The notes: generated from the sequence alone by a model not told the origin. DNA of 64,000 nucleotides from Pleomorphomonas sp. NRK KF1 (GCF_023721755.1 NZ_JAMDLH010000004.1:353903-417902); one strand, 5' to 3'. Shown: positions 42,082-51,292, counted from the first letter of the stretch. Made by a program: numbers and translations.

Positions 42082-42771
42082 CTACCCCACCCGCACCGAG
42101 TACACATTCCCCCGCCCCCGGTCGATCGGCAGCGGCATCGTCAAATACCCATTCCGGGGATCGCCGACATAGTCGAGATAATCCGCCGCGAAGGCATTCT
42201 CGGCCAGCACGGGGGCGCCGAGGGCAAGGTGCGGCTCGATGAGCTTCAAGACCGGCAGGTAGAGCGACATCGCGCCGTCGAGCAGCAGCATGTCCACCGG
42301 GCCGCCGACGTCCTTCAAGGTCTCCAGCGCGTCGCCCTCGCGGATCTCCACGAGGTCGCCCAGCTCGGCGGCGCCCAGGTGGAACTGCGCCCGCACCACC
42401 TTCGACGTCTCGATCTCGCTGCCGATCAGCTTGCCGCCGCCGTTGTCGCGCAGCGCCGAGGCCAGATAGATGCTGGACACGCCCATGGACGAGCCGAACT
42501 CCACGATGCGCCGCGCCTTGCAGGCCCGCGCCGTCATGTAGAGGAAGCGGCCATAGGCGGGCGACACCGACATGAAGTTGCCGGACAGCCCCTGGCAGAC
42601 GCCCCGGTAATCGGCCTGTTCCTCGGCCATCATGTCGGCGACGGCCGCGCCGCTCGGCACCGCCGAGAGGCCGCCGGTCACCTCGTCGATCAGCGCGCGG
42701 TCCGAGCTTTCGGCGTCGCGGTGCAGCCGGTTGAGCGCGCCGCGGACGGGAAAGGCGATGAGCTTGTTCAT
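42082..42771 (-). CDS. O-methyltransferase-like SAM enzyme
   Basis: A 229-residue class I methyltransferase of the COG4122/CmoM-like O-methyltransferase type. Motif I is RIVEFGSSMGVSSIYLASAL, motif II IGSEIETSKVVRAQFHL, then LVEIREGDALETL and VDMLLLDGAMSLYLPVLKLIEPHL (motif IV region). The ATG at 42771 is preferred over longer frames because the upstream 45 codons lack conservation. It is divergent from an AraC regulator gene, 163 bp away, which probably controls it. Substrate unknown. Confidence 0.82.
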   Translation of the reverse strand: MNKLIAFPVRGALNRLHRDAESSDRALIDEVTGGLSAVPSGAAVADMMAEEQADYRGVCQGLSGNFMSVSPAYGRFLYMTARACKARRIVEFGSSMGVSSIYLASALRDNGGGKLIGSEIETSKVVRAQFHLGAAELGDLVEIREGDALETLKDVGGPVDMLLLDGAMSLYLPVLKLIEPHLALGAPVLAENAFAADYLDYVGDPRNGYLTMPLPIDRGRGNVYSVRVG

Positions 42772-42934
42772 GGCCGTCCTTTCGCAAGATCCCGAGGGCC
42801 GGCCTCCGTTCGCCGGGCCCCGATCGATTGCCTGCCGGAAAAAATAGGAAGCCGACCCCCTGGCGTCATTACGAAGTCTGGACACATTGTTATTCGATCT
42901 TGCCAAACTGCCGCCGGGGGATCATCTTTCCGCC

Positions 42935-43744
42935 ATGCCGCTTCTCAACATCCACATGCCGCCGGACGACTGGATCGACCCCGACGAGGTGCCCCGGCCG
43001 GTGGTGACCTATGGCTTTCTGGCCCAGGCGGTGGGCGAGCTCGAGCTGGAGCTGGACTATCACACCCACACCAAGTCGCAGCTCATTCTGGTGCAGAGCG
43101 GCGCGCTGAGCTGCGAGGTGGAGGGCGACCTGTGGATCGTGCCGGCCCGCAGCGCCATCTGGATTCCCGCCGGCGCGCTGCACGCCATCAAGATGAGCGG
43201 CGTGCTGGAGGGCTACAACGCCTTCATCGACCCCACGGTGAGCGAGGGCCTGCCGCCGGCCTGCCGGGCCGTGTCGGTCGGCCCGCTGTTGCGCGAGCTG
43301 ATGGCGCGCACCGCGCGGCTGCCGGCGCTCTACGAGGAAGGCGGCGCCAACGGCCGCCTGCTCGCCGTGCTGATCGACGAGATCGCCGCCGCCAAGGTCG
43401 AGGACCTCAACTTGCCCATGCCGGCCGACCCCTGCCTGCGCCGGCTGGCCGAGGCCATGCTCGCCAACCCGGCCGACCGCGCGCCGCTCTCCGCCTGGGC
43501 CCGGCGCGCCGGCCTCAGCGAGCGCACGCTGGCCCGCCGCATCACCGACGAAACCGGCATGAGCTTCGGCCGCTGGCGCCAGCGCCTCGCCGTCATGCTG
43601 GCCGTCAAATGGCTCGCCGCCGGCGCCTCCATCCAACGCGTCGCCGCCGACCTCGGCTACGAAAGCGCCCCGAGCTTCGTCACCATGTTCCGCAAGACGC
43701 TGGGGATGGCGCCGGGGCGATACATGGCGGAGCGGTATGGGTGA
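42935..43744 (+). CDS. AraC-family regulator
   Basis: A 269-residue regulator. N-terminal cupin domain: ELDYHTHTKSQLILVQSGALSCEVEGDLWIVPARSAIWIPAGALHAI. The C-terminal double HTH has PADRAPLSAWARRAGLSERTLARRITDETGMSFGRWRQRLAVMLAVKWLAAGASIQRVAADLGYESAPSFVTMFRKTLGMAPGRYMAE, matching the AraC signature. The ATG at 42935 begins the conserved region; an upstream in-frame ATG at 42887 is possible. It is divergent from the methyltransferase and directly before a hydrolase gene. Confidence 0.87.
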   Translation: MPLLNIHMPPDDWIDPDEVPRPVVTYGFLAQAVGELELELDYHTHTKSQLILVQSGALSCEVEGDLWIVPARSAIWIPAGALHAIKMSGVLEGYNAFIDPTVSEGLPPACRAVSVGPLLRELMARTARLPALYEEGGANGRLLAVLIDEIAAAKVEDLNLPMPADPCLRRLAEAMLANPADRAPLSAWARRAGLSERTLARRITDETGMSFGRWRQRLAVMLAVKWLAAGASIQRVAADLGYESAPSFVTMFRKTLGMAPGRYMAERYG

Positions 43745-43799
43745 GGCGACGCGTCGATGGCGGCGCGGTCCTTGAGGCCCCGCACCGGAGGAGCACGGC

Positions 43800-44557
43800 A
43801 TGAGCCTGAAGATCGTCCGCAGGTTGATCCCCGACTGGGGCACCACATACGGCCCTCCGGGCGACGGGCCGTTTCCGGCCGTCATGATCTTCCAAGGATC
43901 GGAAGGGGCCCTGTCGGGCTGGAGCCATCGCAACGCCGTGCTGCTGGCGGCCCATGGCTTCCTGGCCTTCCCCTACGGCTACTCCAGGGGCGGCAACGCC
44001 TGGAACGCCGGCAGCATCGACAACGTGCCGCTGGATCGCGGCGTCGAAGCGCTCGCCGCCCTTCGCGCCTTTCCGGCGACCGGCGGCAAGGTGGCCCTCT
44101 ACGGCGTGTCGCGCGGCGCCGAGCACGCGCTGCTGCTGGCCTCGCTGATGGCGCGCGACGGCCTCGCCGGCCTACCCGACGCCGTCGCCGCGCACAGCCC
44201 GCCGACGTCGTCTGCGGCGCCTTCGACGCGCGCCGCTATCGCGACAGCGGCGACCCCGGCTGGCAACCCTGGGACCCGGCGCACCGGGCCTGGACCTGGC
44301 GCGGCACCAGCGACAACCTCCTGCCGACAACCCCCATCGAAATCGAACGCTACCCCGGCCCGCTCTTCCTCAGCCACGGCACCGCCGACCGGGTATGGTC
44401 CGTCGACATGACCCGCCGGCTGGCCGCCCGCCTGGAGCAGCACGGCCGAACGCCCGAGGTTCATTACTCCGAGGGGCAGGATCTTATCCCCGGCAGCGCG
44501 GCAGAGAACGAACACCACGAGTATTTGCTGGGGTTCTTGGAGCGGCATGTTGGGTGA
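43800..44557 (+). pseudogene. Dienelactone hydrolase-like protein, frameshifted
   Basis: An alpha/beta-hydrolase of about 250 residues split over two frames. The first (43800 to about 44206) has PAVMIFQGSEGALSGW and the nucleophile elbow GVSRGAEHALLLASL. The second (about 44206 to 44557) supplies VVCGAFDARRYRDSGDPGW, PGPLFLSHGTADRVWSVD (catalytic Asp) and the final His in ENEHHEYLLGFLERH. The switch near 44203-44212 (AGCCCGCCGACGTC) is explained by one missing base between codons for HSP and DVV. It is either a true frameshift mutation or an assembly error. Confidence 0.75.
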
Positions 44558-44736
44558 TGGGGATGAAGCGCATTATCGACACCATTGATAGGGTCATTGA
44601 CGTCTTGTCGGCGCTGACCGGACAGCGACCAGAAGGCGCTCTATGGACGACAGTCGAGCAGATGCTTGTTGGCGTCGTGATACTGGGCCTGCTTATGCTG
44701 GCGGTCTTTGTGGCCGTTACGGTTCTGGGTCAATAG
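44557..44736 (+). CDS. Small single-helix membrane protein
   Basis: A 59-residue protein starting one base into the stop of the hydrolase (TGATG overlap), so translational coupling is likely. It has an amphipathic start (MKRIIDTIDRVIDVLSAL) and one membrane helix (MLVGVVILGLLMLAVFVAVTVL) at the C-terminus. No family recognised. Confidence 0.55.
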   Translation: MGMKRIIDTIDRVIDVLSALTGQRPEGALWTTVEQMLVGVVILGLLMLAVFVAVTVLGQ

Positions 44737-44805
44737 TTCCTTCCGCGCGGCTAGCAGCTCAAGGAGCTTACGGACAGAAGGGACAACCGCTGCGGCACCG
44801 AAGGT

Positions 44806-45138
44806 TTACTCCAGGATCGTCGCCAGCCGCGCCAGCACCTCGTCCATGATCGCTTCCGGCACGCTTTCCAGCTTGCGCCCGCGCCGCGCGCCGATATCGA
44901 GTGCGCGGGGCTGATCGCAGCGCACCACGCCCGTCGTCTGCGTGCCTGCTCCCATCAGCGAAACGGCAAACCCGGCCGTGCGGGCAAAGTTGCCACCGCT
45001 GGTGATCGGCAGAACCACCGGCACCCGCGTCACCCGGTTGAACGCCCCGGGCGAGACGATCAGCACCGGCCGCGTTCCCTGCTGCTCATGACCGGCGGTC
45101 GGGTCGAGCGACACGAGAAAAATATCGCCCCGCTCCAT
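44806..45138 (-). CDS. mazF: MazF-type endoribonuclease toxin
   Basis: A 110-residue PemK/MazF toxin: MERGDIFLVSLDPTAGHEQQGTRPVLIVSPGAFNRV (hallmark GDI...P..G.EQ-G-RP-L) and VPVVLPITSGG. It ends with VRCDQPRALDIGARRGRKLESVPEAIMDEV. Family members cut mRNA at short single-stranded sites. The ATG overlaps the MazE stop. It looks intact and full-length. Confidence 0.9.
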   Translation of the reverse strand: MERGDIFLVSLDPTAGHEQQGTRPVLIVSPGAFNRVTRVPVVLPITSGGNFARTAGFAVSLMGAGTQTTGVVRCDQPRALDIGARRGRKLESVPEAIMDEVLARLATILE

Positions 45139-45395
45139 CACAGAAGCTCGCCACCGACCGGCCCGTTATCAAGCCACTCGCGATCCTCGGGCGCGGCCTC
45201 GGCCGCCGGGTCGCACTGAGCCAGCAACTCATCGAGCGCATAGCGCGGCCGCGCCTTGGGCTCGACCACCAACCGCCCATTGTCGACGGCAAGGCCTACC
45301 TTGGCTCCGGCTGAGAGTTGCAGGACGTCGAGCAGCGCCGGCGGCACCGCCAGCATGATCGAACCGCCGACCTTGCGCAGATTGGTCGTGTGCAT
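45138..45395 (-). CDS. mazE: MazE-type antitoxin (AbrB/SpoVT fold)
   Basis: An 85-residue antitoxin: TTNLRKVGGSIMLAVPPALLDVLQLSAGAKVGLAVDNGRLVVEPKARPRYALDELL is the swapped-hairpin AbrB DNA-binding domain followed by the toxin-binding tail. The start at 45395 has GGAG six bases upstream. A second ATG at 45407 lies three bases from an 18-bp palindrome and has no room for a ribosome site, so it is not used. Confidence 0.88.
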   Translation of the reverse strand: MHTTNLRKVGGSIMLAVPPALLDVLQLSAGAKVGLAVDNGRLVVEPKARPRYALDELLAQCDPAAEAAPEDREWLDNGPVGGELL

Positions 45396-45409
45396 GGGAG
45401 TCTCCATTA

Positions 45410-45427
45410 GTTATATGAATATATAAC
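45410..45427. promoter_or_regulatory. Palindromic operator of mazEF
   Basis: GTTATAT and ATATAAC, 7 bp each, separated by 4 bp (GAAT). It lies directly upstream of mazE and contains -10-like TATATT on the coding strand, so MazE binding would cover the promoter. Confidence 0.65.
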
Positions 45428-45477
45428 ACAAGAGAGGTGGCGGGCAAGGGCGAACAACAGGGTTTTACGTCGCGCAC

Positions 45478-45981
45478 CTACTTCCGCCCAGCCTCAAGAC
45501 GGACCTCATGTCCACGGCGAAATAGCGTCGACGAGACCGACCAGCCAGTTCTGGGGCGTCCCGCAAGGATCATCAGAACTGGTGATGGACAATGATAACT
45601 CTGGTCGCCTGCAATCCTTCGCATCGCACGAACGTCATCACGACTTGGCACCGGCACGCCGCCTGGATGTGAGTGCCATTCACCCACATAGTACAGCCCC
45701 GCTTGCCAACGAGATTCGAGAAGGCTAGCCAACCCAGTTTTAGACCGCCGAAACCAGAACCAGCCTGATCCTGAACCTTTCGGTTTGGGTGTGGCCTCTA
45801 CAACGTCCGCACTCCACCCCTCCGCTCCGTATCTGCCAATGAGAATGCCACCCGTTTCGCAACGACCAGCCTTGGTCGCGGCCTCGATCATAGCTGCAAT
45901 AGCATGAGAAGAGAGCCATATAGACGCTCCCTCGGGTCCATCCTCGGTGAACTCAATCGAGTCGGATATCCCGTCGTTCAA
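45478..45981 (-). CDS. cap3: CBASS Cap3 (JAB/JAMM isopeptidase)
   Basis: A 167-residue JAB-domain metalloprotease. Zinc ligands and catalysis: Glu42 (CETGGILIG), His103 and His105 (EWHSHPGG), Ser113 and Asp116 (PSRDD), the complete JAMM set. In type II CBASS, Cap3 removes the CD-NTase from the proteins to which Cap2 links it and so restrains the system. It overlaps the 3' end of cap2 by 29 bp and is the last gene of the operon. Confidence 0.9.
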   Translation of the reverse strand: MNDGISDSIEFTEDGPEGASIWLSSHAIAAMIEAATKAGRCETGGILIGRYGAEGWSADVVEATPKPKGSGSGWFWFRRSKTGLASLLESRWQAGLYYVGEWHSHPGGVPVPSRDDVRAMRRIAGDQSYHCPSPVLMILAGRPRTGWSVSSTLFRRGHEVRLEAGRK

Positions 45982-47770
45982 CGCTTCCGTCCTCCATCTG
46001 CAGGTATAGCGAAGCGGTCTTCTCTCTCTTCAAGATTGCGCCCCGTATGAACTTGGAGCCGACGGCAGCCCACAGGTTGACGTCGTCTGCGGAAGCTGGA
46101 AACACTGGATGCCAGCACCCGATGCCCTCCATCTCACCAATTGCTTCGGCGTTCTCACCAATCGCTTCTGCATCATGTACAGCCGACGCGGCTCTGAAGC
46201 GCTCTGTCGCATCAACCACCGGAAAGGCGGTTTCAGACGCCGTGTAAGCGAAAAGTCCCTTCGCTCCCCACGTCATTGAGAGACTGATGAATACTCGCTC
46301 AGTCATCCATTCGAACGTAGCCATATCTCGCAGCACGGCATCTGACGCAGTACAATCAATGACCACATCCCAACCCTTTAGCCTATCGATATCGGCCTGC
46401 CTTGACGGTGGAAAACTGAACTGAAAAGCACTTATATTGGAATCCGGTGCCACCATATTCAGCCGACTAGCCAGTCGAACCGCTTTGTTGTGTCCAACAT
46501 CGGTCATTGTCAGTATATGGCGGCTGAGGTTTCCGACCTGCAAGGTGTCGCAATCGAGGACACCCATTTGGGTAACCCCCATCCGAACTAGGTTCTCGGC
46601 GATTGCTGCCCCAAGTGTTCCACATCCCAGGACTAGAACGGTCTTCGCACGCACACCATTTTCGGCTTCTCCGCGCCTGCGGAGCTGATCGGGAGCCCAA
46701 TTAGCCGACAGCACCCAGTCTAGCTTTCTCGCGGAGGTAGCGAGCTCGGCATCCCATGCGCGCCGAGCGGCGGCTGTCCCTGAAAAGCCCCTTCGCACAT
46801 CAGTACGCCTGCACAGCTGCATGTTTTGAATGGCGAGCCAGTGAAACCTCTGCGGTGGGCCGCCGAGAGCTTCTTCGAGGGGAAATCCAACAAGTAAGTA
46901 GATCGGCTGCGGGTCCTTGAGCCTCTGAACACGCCGGAGGCGAGCTCCGGCGTCGGAAAGTATAGCGGGAAGGTCGACTGAAACGCTTGCACAAAGCCTT
47001 GTTAGTTCAGCCCAACTCGCAGCCGTCCGCCAAGGCTCGAATACAACAAGAGCTGGCAGGGTGAACCACACCGCGTCCACGCGGTTGATATCAACCGGTA
47101 TGGCACTGCTTAAGGGAACCCTCCTTATGCTGCGGCGGTCCGGGCCCATGAAGTTTGACACAACGGAAGAACGTGCACCCGGGACTTGCGAAATGCCGGC
47201 AAACCCCCAAGAGGGGATCGGCCCTTCCCACCAGACCAAATCTTCAATTGTCTCGCGAAACCCAAGAACTCGGGTCATATCCGCCGTTGGCAGCATTGGT
47301 AGTTCGAGCGGATCGCCATCGATCAAAAGCTGGCTCTGAGCCGCAGCATCAATCCATCGGAGAAGGCGGCCAATATACCAGACTAAGCGATCCTCAAATT
47401 CCTGAGGTTCCCCTGACCAACCGTCGCGCCTAAAAACGAAAGCCGGTCGCTCTAGGCAGGGCTTGCCTGTTCGCCACGGCCGCCCTTCGGTGGGTTCCCC
47501 GTTAAAATCCTGATGGGGAAAAGTAGCCACGATACCGTCGATGGCGTCTGGATAAATGCGAATCTCGCGGTCAGTTGGAGAGCCGGCCACAACTAGATGC
47601 CAGCCGCTCCATAACGGCATGTGTTCACTCGGGTCAGTCGAGAGACGAGCACGAAATCGAAAAGACCACATGCCTTGTGATCGGTCGGTCCAGCCCTCAG
47701 CAAGCTCGAAGCGAGGATGCTTCTCCGGTAGCGAATCGATACCCTTGGCCAAATCGTGCGGTAGTGTCAT
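45953..47770 (-). CDS. cap2: CBASS Cap2 (E2-E1 fusion)
   Basis: A 605-residue ubiquitin-transfer-like enzyme. The N-terminal E2-like domain (1-160) has its cysteine at Cys105 (TGKPCLERP). The ThiF-type E1 domain (about 375-600) has the nucleotide-binding loop TVLVLGCGTLGAAIAENLVRMG, the DCDTLQVGNLSRH segment and a catalytic Cys552 in GIGCWHPVF. Known Cap2 proteins attach the C-terminus of the CD-NTase to cell targets and so raise signal output. A short in-protein repeat, AEAIGE-N-AEAIGE (535-546), precedes the E1 cysteine. It starts 3 bases after the CD-NTase stop. Confidence 0.92.
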   Translation of the reverse strand: MTLPHDLAKGIDSLPEKHPRFELAEGWTDRSQGMWSFRFRARLSTDPSEHMPLWSGWHLVVAGSPTDREIRIYPDAIDGIVATFPHQDFNGEPTEGRPWRTGKPCLERPAFVFRRDGWSGEPQEFEDRLVWYIGRLLRWIDAAAQSQLLIDGDPLELPMLPTADMTRVLGFRETIEDLVWWEGPIPSWGFAGISQVPGARSSVVSNFMGPDRRSIRRVPLSSAIPVDINRVDAVWFTLPALVVFEPWRTAASWAELTRLCASVSVDLPAILSDAGARLRRVQRLKDPQPIYLLVGFPLEEALGGPPQRFHWLAIQNMQLCRRTDVRRGFSGTAAARRAWDAELATSARKLDWVLSANWAPDQLRRRGEAENGVRAKTVLVLGCGTLGAAIAENLVRMGVTQMGVLDCDTLQVGNLSRHILTMTDVGHNKAVRLASRLNMVAPDSNISAFQFSFPPSRQADIDRLKGWDVVIDCTASDAVLRDMATFEWMTERVFISLSMTWGAKGLFAYTASETAFPVVDATERFRAASAVHDAEAIGENAEAIGEMEGIGCWHPVFPASADDVNLWAAVGSKFIRGAILKREKTASLYLQMEDGSVERRDIRLD

Positions 47771-47773
47771 CTT

Positions 47774-48910
47774 TCAAGCGAAGCGATCCGACTGTCGGGG
47801 AGTGGCTGGGGCGGAAGGTTGGCCGAAACCTCTATCTCGATCGCCGCCACCGGGACTAGGGAGAGGGAAGCACTTTCCAAGCAACTCCTGCCACAACGCG
47901 CCGCTCGCATCCTTATCAGTTTCATTCAGCGCGCGCCGTGCGAGATCCGCAGCCTTCGTCACCTGCGCGTGGAAGGCCTTGAAGTCGTCGACGGAAAGGC
48001 GCTTGAGCACATTGTGGCTAGGTACACCGTGATCGGGAAGGTTCGGGACAGTGCCAGCGTCGGCGAATGGTCTGAAGGTGTCGCGTATCCCTTCAAAGGC
48101 CTTAACGACCCCTTCGGCAACACATGCAATACCGTCAGGTAGAACGTATCCAATCATGTGTTCGAGTGGATAGCCTTTGGGATATTTGGGTAGTTGGTCA
48201 ATATGCTCATGCCGCCACCACTTTATGGAACGTACTACGTTCACGAAGTGGCCGTTACACCGCTGGTTCTTGCTGGCGGCCCACTGGATCTGGGCGAGTG
48301 GATGGGTTGGACCCCAATCTCTGATTTGGCGATCAGGCAGCATAAGCGGATCTTGACGCCACTTCGAGGCGGTGTCCTCTTCCAGCTTTGTTGCTGTTTC
48401 GAATGGCTGCGTTGGCCTCCAACTCTTATTTACGACCCAGTTCGCGGCCTCTTCGATTGATTCGTCGGTCTCAACAGCCTTGCTGCGATAGATTGCCGAG
48501 AGCGCCTCTCGAATATTGGGCTCAACCGGGAGGGCGGTTACAACGAGGTCGAGATCAACGTACGACATCTCGATTCCAAACGAACGGTCTTGTTTGACCC
48601 ACTTGCCGGCATAGTGCTGGTTTAGGAACGGCTCGAACCGCGTCATCGCAACAGCCGGGGTCTCGACGTTGTGGTCGATGGTCGTGACGATGACGACATC
48701 GACATCCGACCGCTTACCGCCCGTCGGACGCACTGCTGTCGATCGCCTTACACTACCCTGAAGAAAGGTTGTCGTAATGATCGGTGACAGATCGGGATCA
48801 GCCAACAGGCGCGTGCGGAGAGTGCTCGACCCTCGCTTCCATTCCTCCTTGTTTCGCTCGCTGGGGCGAATGTCGCGCAAGAAGGCATCAAACTGTGGGC
48901 GAAGTTCCAT
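47774..48910 (-). CDS. CBASS CD-NTase (cyclic nucleotide synthase)
   Basis: A 378-residue cGAS/DncV-like nucleotidyltransferase. The active site has LQGSVRRSTAVRP (GS at 52-53) and SDVDVVIV (Asp69, Asp71), with a third acidic residue in YVDLDLVVTALP. The C-terminal tail is proline/glycine-rich (PSPGGGDRDRGFGQPSAPATPRQSDRFA) and ends in Ala, suitable as the flexible end conjugated by Cap2. It makes a cyclic oligonucleotide on phage infection that activates the SAVED effector. Clade letter not assigned. Confidence 0.9.
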   Translation of the reverse strand: MELRPQFDAFLRDIRPSERNKEEWKRGSSTLRTRLLADPDLSPIITTTFLQGSVRRSTAVRPTGGKRSDVDVVIVTTIDHNVETPAVAMTRFEPFLNQHYAGKWVKQDRSFGIEMSYVDLDLVVTALPVEPNIREALSAIYRSKAVETDESIEEAANWVVNKSWRPTQPFETATKLEEDTASKWRQDPLMLPDRQIRDWGPTHPLAQIQWAASKNQRCNGHFVNVVRSIKWWRHEHIDQLPKYPKGYPLEHMIGYVLPDGIACVAEGVVKAFEGIRDTFRPFADAGTVPNLPDHGVPSHNVLKRLSVDDFKAFHAQVTKAADLARRALNETDKDASGALWQELLGKCFPLPSPGGGDRDRGFGQPSAPATPRQSDRFA

Positions 48911-48918
48911 TTGTTCCT

Positions 48919-50424
48919 CTAGATGCTGAAGGTGGGTTGGTAACTGCCGTCCACGCGGCCACCAAAATCGAACTCATAGGGAACACAACACCCCATCGAC
49001 TCTGCTTGTTGCCCTAGCAAGAAAGAGAAAGCGTTGGGTCCTGCCACGAACACATGAACTGTTCCGCCGGGCTTGCGAATTGCAGCGACTTTACCTGCGA
49101 TGACTCTCGCTATCGCCGCAGCATGCGTGCCGCCCTTAATTGCGTCTTGGGTAACTCCGTCAGAGGGGGTAACGTGCATGATCGTTCCGACATCGGGAAG
49201 CGATCTCGCGACATACTCCCTAACCTGCTGGATCGGATCACGGGCAAGGCCCACAGACAGTGCAATATCCTTGCTGTCTCCTATTCCCTCGATTGTAATC
49301 TCTGGCAGCGGGCCATCGTTACCGTCCATCGCATCCCAAATTTGCCCGGGGTTGTTCATACCTTTCTGAACAACCTCAACGTCCGCGCCGGTCTTGAAGC
49401 CCAGTATTGCACCTGCAAGAAATGCTACTGAGGAATGAGCATCAAGGAAGAGGCGCATACTCGCCCGCTCTGAGAGTTTTCTCCTCAGAAAGTCGACAAT
49501 CGGTGGTTTAAGGTCTGCCCAGGTCTTGCCGGCACGCAGATAGCGTCCATCGAAGTAATCAGTGAGGGTGATTGTGCAATCAGGTAAAGCTTCCAACATG
49601 TCAGAGGGTATAGAGCTAGCCTGAAATGTCCTAATAGAGATACCACGGCGCGGGGCTGACCTTTTTTGAACAATCCATTTCTCAGACCGACACCATTCCT
49701 CAAAACTGGAGCGGTTAAGCCGGTTTATGTTCTTGATCTTCAGCTGCTTTGCCGCTTCATCATAATGAAAGGTGGCCGTATCCTCAGCTCCGACTAAGCC
49801 AACCAGTCTGAACCTCAAACTAACTTGTTCCCGCAGGAAATCGAGACCTGGATAGTTGTCTCTAATATGTAGCCCGTCTAGGATATTGAAAAGTTCATCG
49901 TCGTTGGAGAGCCTGAGATGATCACGCCAACACTCACGTACTTTGCCCATTCTGCTAGCGGGAGTCTTGCCTTCGTTCAGAACTTGAAGGCGAAGTGATC
50001 CGTCCACTAGCGAAAGAATGTCATTCAGTGGGTCGCCATCCTTCAGTTTGTCGGTGGTGATAAGATGAAAGGCAGCTCCCAATGGTGCCTTCTCCTTCGC
50101 CTGTTTTAGACGTTCAAGGATAGATACGCTCTTCGCATTTATGAATGAGGGAAGAGTAAGGTCCTCGTAGCCGAAGCGGCCACTACGATCTACATGCCAC
50201 TTAATCTGATGATAATCGACCGTGACTTGGCCAGATCCCGTTGCACTTGGCCGACCAGGTTCGTAACGGACAACTACATCATCGAATGCCTTCGGGCCGT
50301 CAGCCTCAAAGGTGACCTCAACTACGTCTTGACGTTCGGGGTCGAGGAGAGACGCGGCGTGGATCCAAAAAAAGCGGGACTGATAATTATCGCCGTGCCA
50401 ACGCGGCTCAACAGCATTTGACAT
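48919..50424 (-). CDS. cap4: CBASS Cap4 effector (nuclease-SAVED)
   Basis: A 501-residue effector and first gene of the CBASS operon. The N-terminal domain fits the DUF4297-type PD-(D/E)xK nuclease: KAFDDVVVRYEPG (Asp49) and DYHQIKWH (QxK at 73-75). The C-terminal half is a SAVED ligand-sensor: GISIRTFQASSIP, then SVGLARDPIQQVREYVARSLPDVGTIMHVTP, and the final GGTVHVFVAGPNAFSFLLGQQAESMGCCVPYEFD. Binding of the cyclic oligonucleotide would assemble the protein and trigger DNA cutting. The operon is less GC-rich than its surroundings, suggesting horizontal gain. Confidence 0.9.
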   Translation of the reverse strand: MSNAVEPRWHGDNYQSRFFWIHAASLLDPERQDVVEVTFEADGPKAFDDVVVRYEPGRPSATGSGQVTVDYHQIKWHVDRSGRFGYEDLTLPSFINAKSVSILERLKQAKEKAPLGAAFHLITTDKLKDGDPLNDILSLVDGSLRLQVLNEGKTPASRMGKVRECWRDHLRLSNDDELFNILDGLHIRDNYPGLDFLREQVSLRFRLVGLVGAEDTATFHYDEAAKQLKIKNINRLNRSSFEEWCRSEKWIVQKRSAPRRGISIRTFQASSIPSDMLEALPDCTITLTDYFDGRYLRAGKTWADLKPPIVDFLRRKLSERASMRLFLDAHSSVAFLAGAILGFKTGADVEVVQKGMNNPGQIWDAMDGNDGPLPEITIEGIGDSKDIALSVGLARDPIQQVREYVARSLPDVGTIMHVTPSDGVTQDAIKGGTHAAAIARVIAGKVAAIRKPGGTVHVFVAGPNAFSFLLGQQAESMGCCVPYEFDFGGRVDGSYQPTFSI

Positions 50425-50659
50425 TCAAAAGCCGCCTTCCATTTCCCTACGACTGTAGTATCCATCCTAGCCGATTAGTTGAGTCTACACCCACCCGCAA
50501 CTCTTCGCGAATGCGTGTTCTTTATTTGTTCTCTCAACTTTTGTGTGTAAATGTCAACTTCCAGAATAACGTGCAAAGCTAAATAGGTCCACGGATCAAG
50601 TCAGAGGCGCCAACCGAATTATAGTCGGCACGGAGCGTGTTATCGCTATGTTGACGCCC

Positions 50660-51292
50660 CTACGCCCCCTCCACCTGTCGCTCCTCCCCCACCTTCCCGC
50701 TCGCCGCGCTGAACGACGCGATCACCGCCTCCGCCAGGGCCACGAACCGTGCCGAAGGCCCATCCGGCCCCACGCTTCTGCGGTTCACCCTCGCCCCCTC
50801 CAGCAACAGCCCCAGCGTGTCGGCCAGCTTCTCCGCCTCCTCGATCCCCGCCTTGCGGCACAGCCCCACCAGCTTCTGGCGCTGCTCGTGCTTGAAGGCT
50901 TCCACCACCTGGCGGGCGGGGTGGTCGGGTTCGGGGAGTTCGAAGGCGGCGGTGACGAGGTCGCAGCCGCCGGCTTCCATGCTGGCGTAGGAGGCCACGG
51001 CGCGCACCCATTCGTGCAGCTGGGCCAGGGGGTCGCCGGGGAAATTCTGTTCCAGGTCGCGCCAGAAGGGATCGGCGGTGCGGGCCGTCTCGCGCAGGCA
51101 TTCGGCGATCAGCTCGTCCTTGGAGCCGAAGTGGCGGTAGAGCGTCATCTTGTTGGTGCCCGCTTCCTCGGCGATGGCGTCCACGCCGACGCCGCGGATG
51201 CCGTGCTTGCGGAACAGCAGCTGCGCCATCTCTATGATCCGCTCTCGCGGCCTCTTCACGCAGCAGCTCACCAATTCGTCATTGCCCATCAT
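50660..51292 (-). CDS. TetR-family repressor of the RND pump
   Basis: A 210-residue TetR protein. HTH: RERIIEMAQLLFRKHGIRGVGVDAIAEEAGTNKMTLYRHFGSKDELIAECL. It is divergent from the RND efflux operon. Two identical-type palindromes (GTTAC-N6-GTAAC) lie 22 and 47 bases upstream of its start, so it probably represses itself and the pump. The 50425-50659 gap is AT-rich and contains the CBASS promoter region but no gene. Confidence 0.87.
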   Translation of the reverse strand: MMGNDELVSCCVKRPRERIIEMAQLLFRKHGIRGVGVDAIAEEAGTNKMTLYRHFGSKDELIAECLRETARTADPFWRDLEQNFPGDPLAQLHEWVRAVASYASMEAGGCDLVTAAFELPEPDHPARQVVEAFKHEQRQKLVGLCRKAGIEEAEKLADTLGLLLEGARVNRRSVGPDGPSARFVALAEAVIASFSAASGKVGEERQVEGA

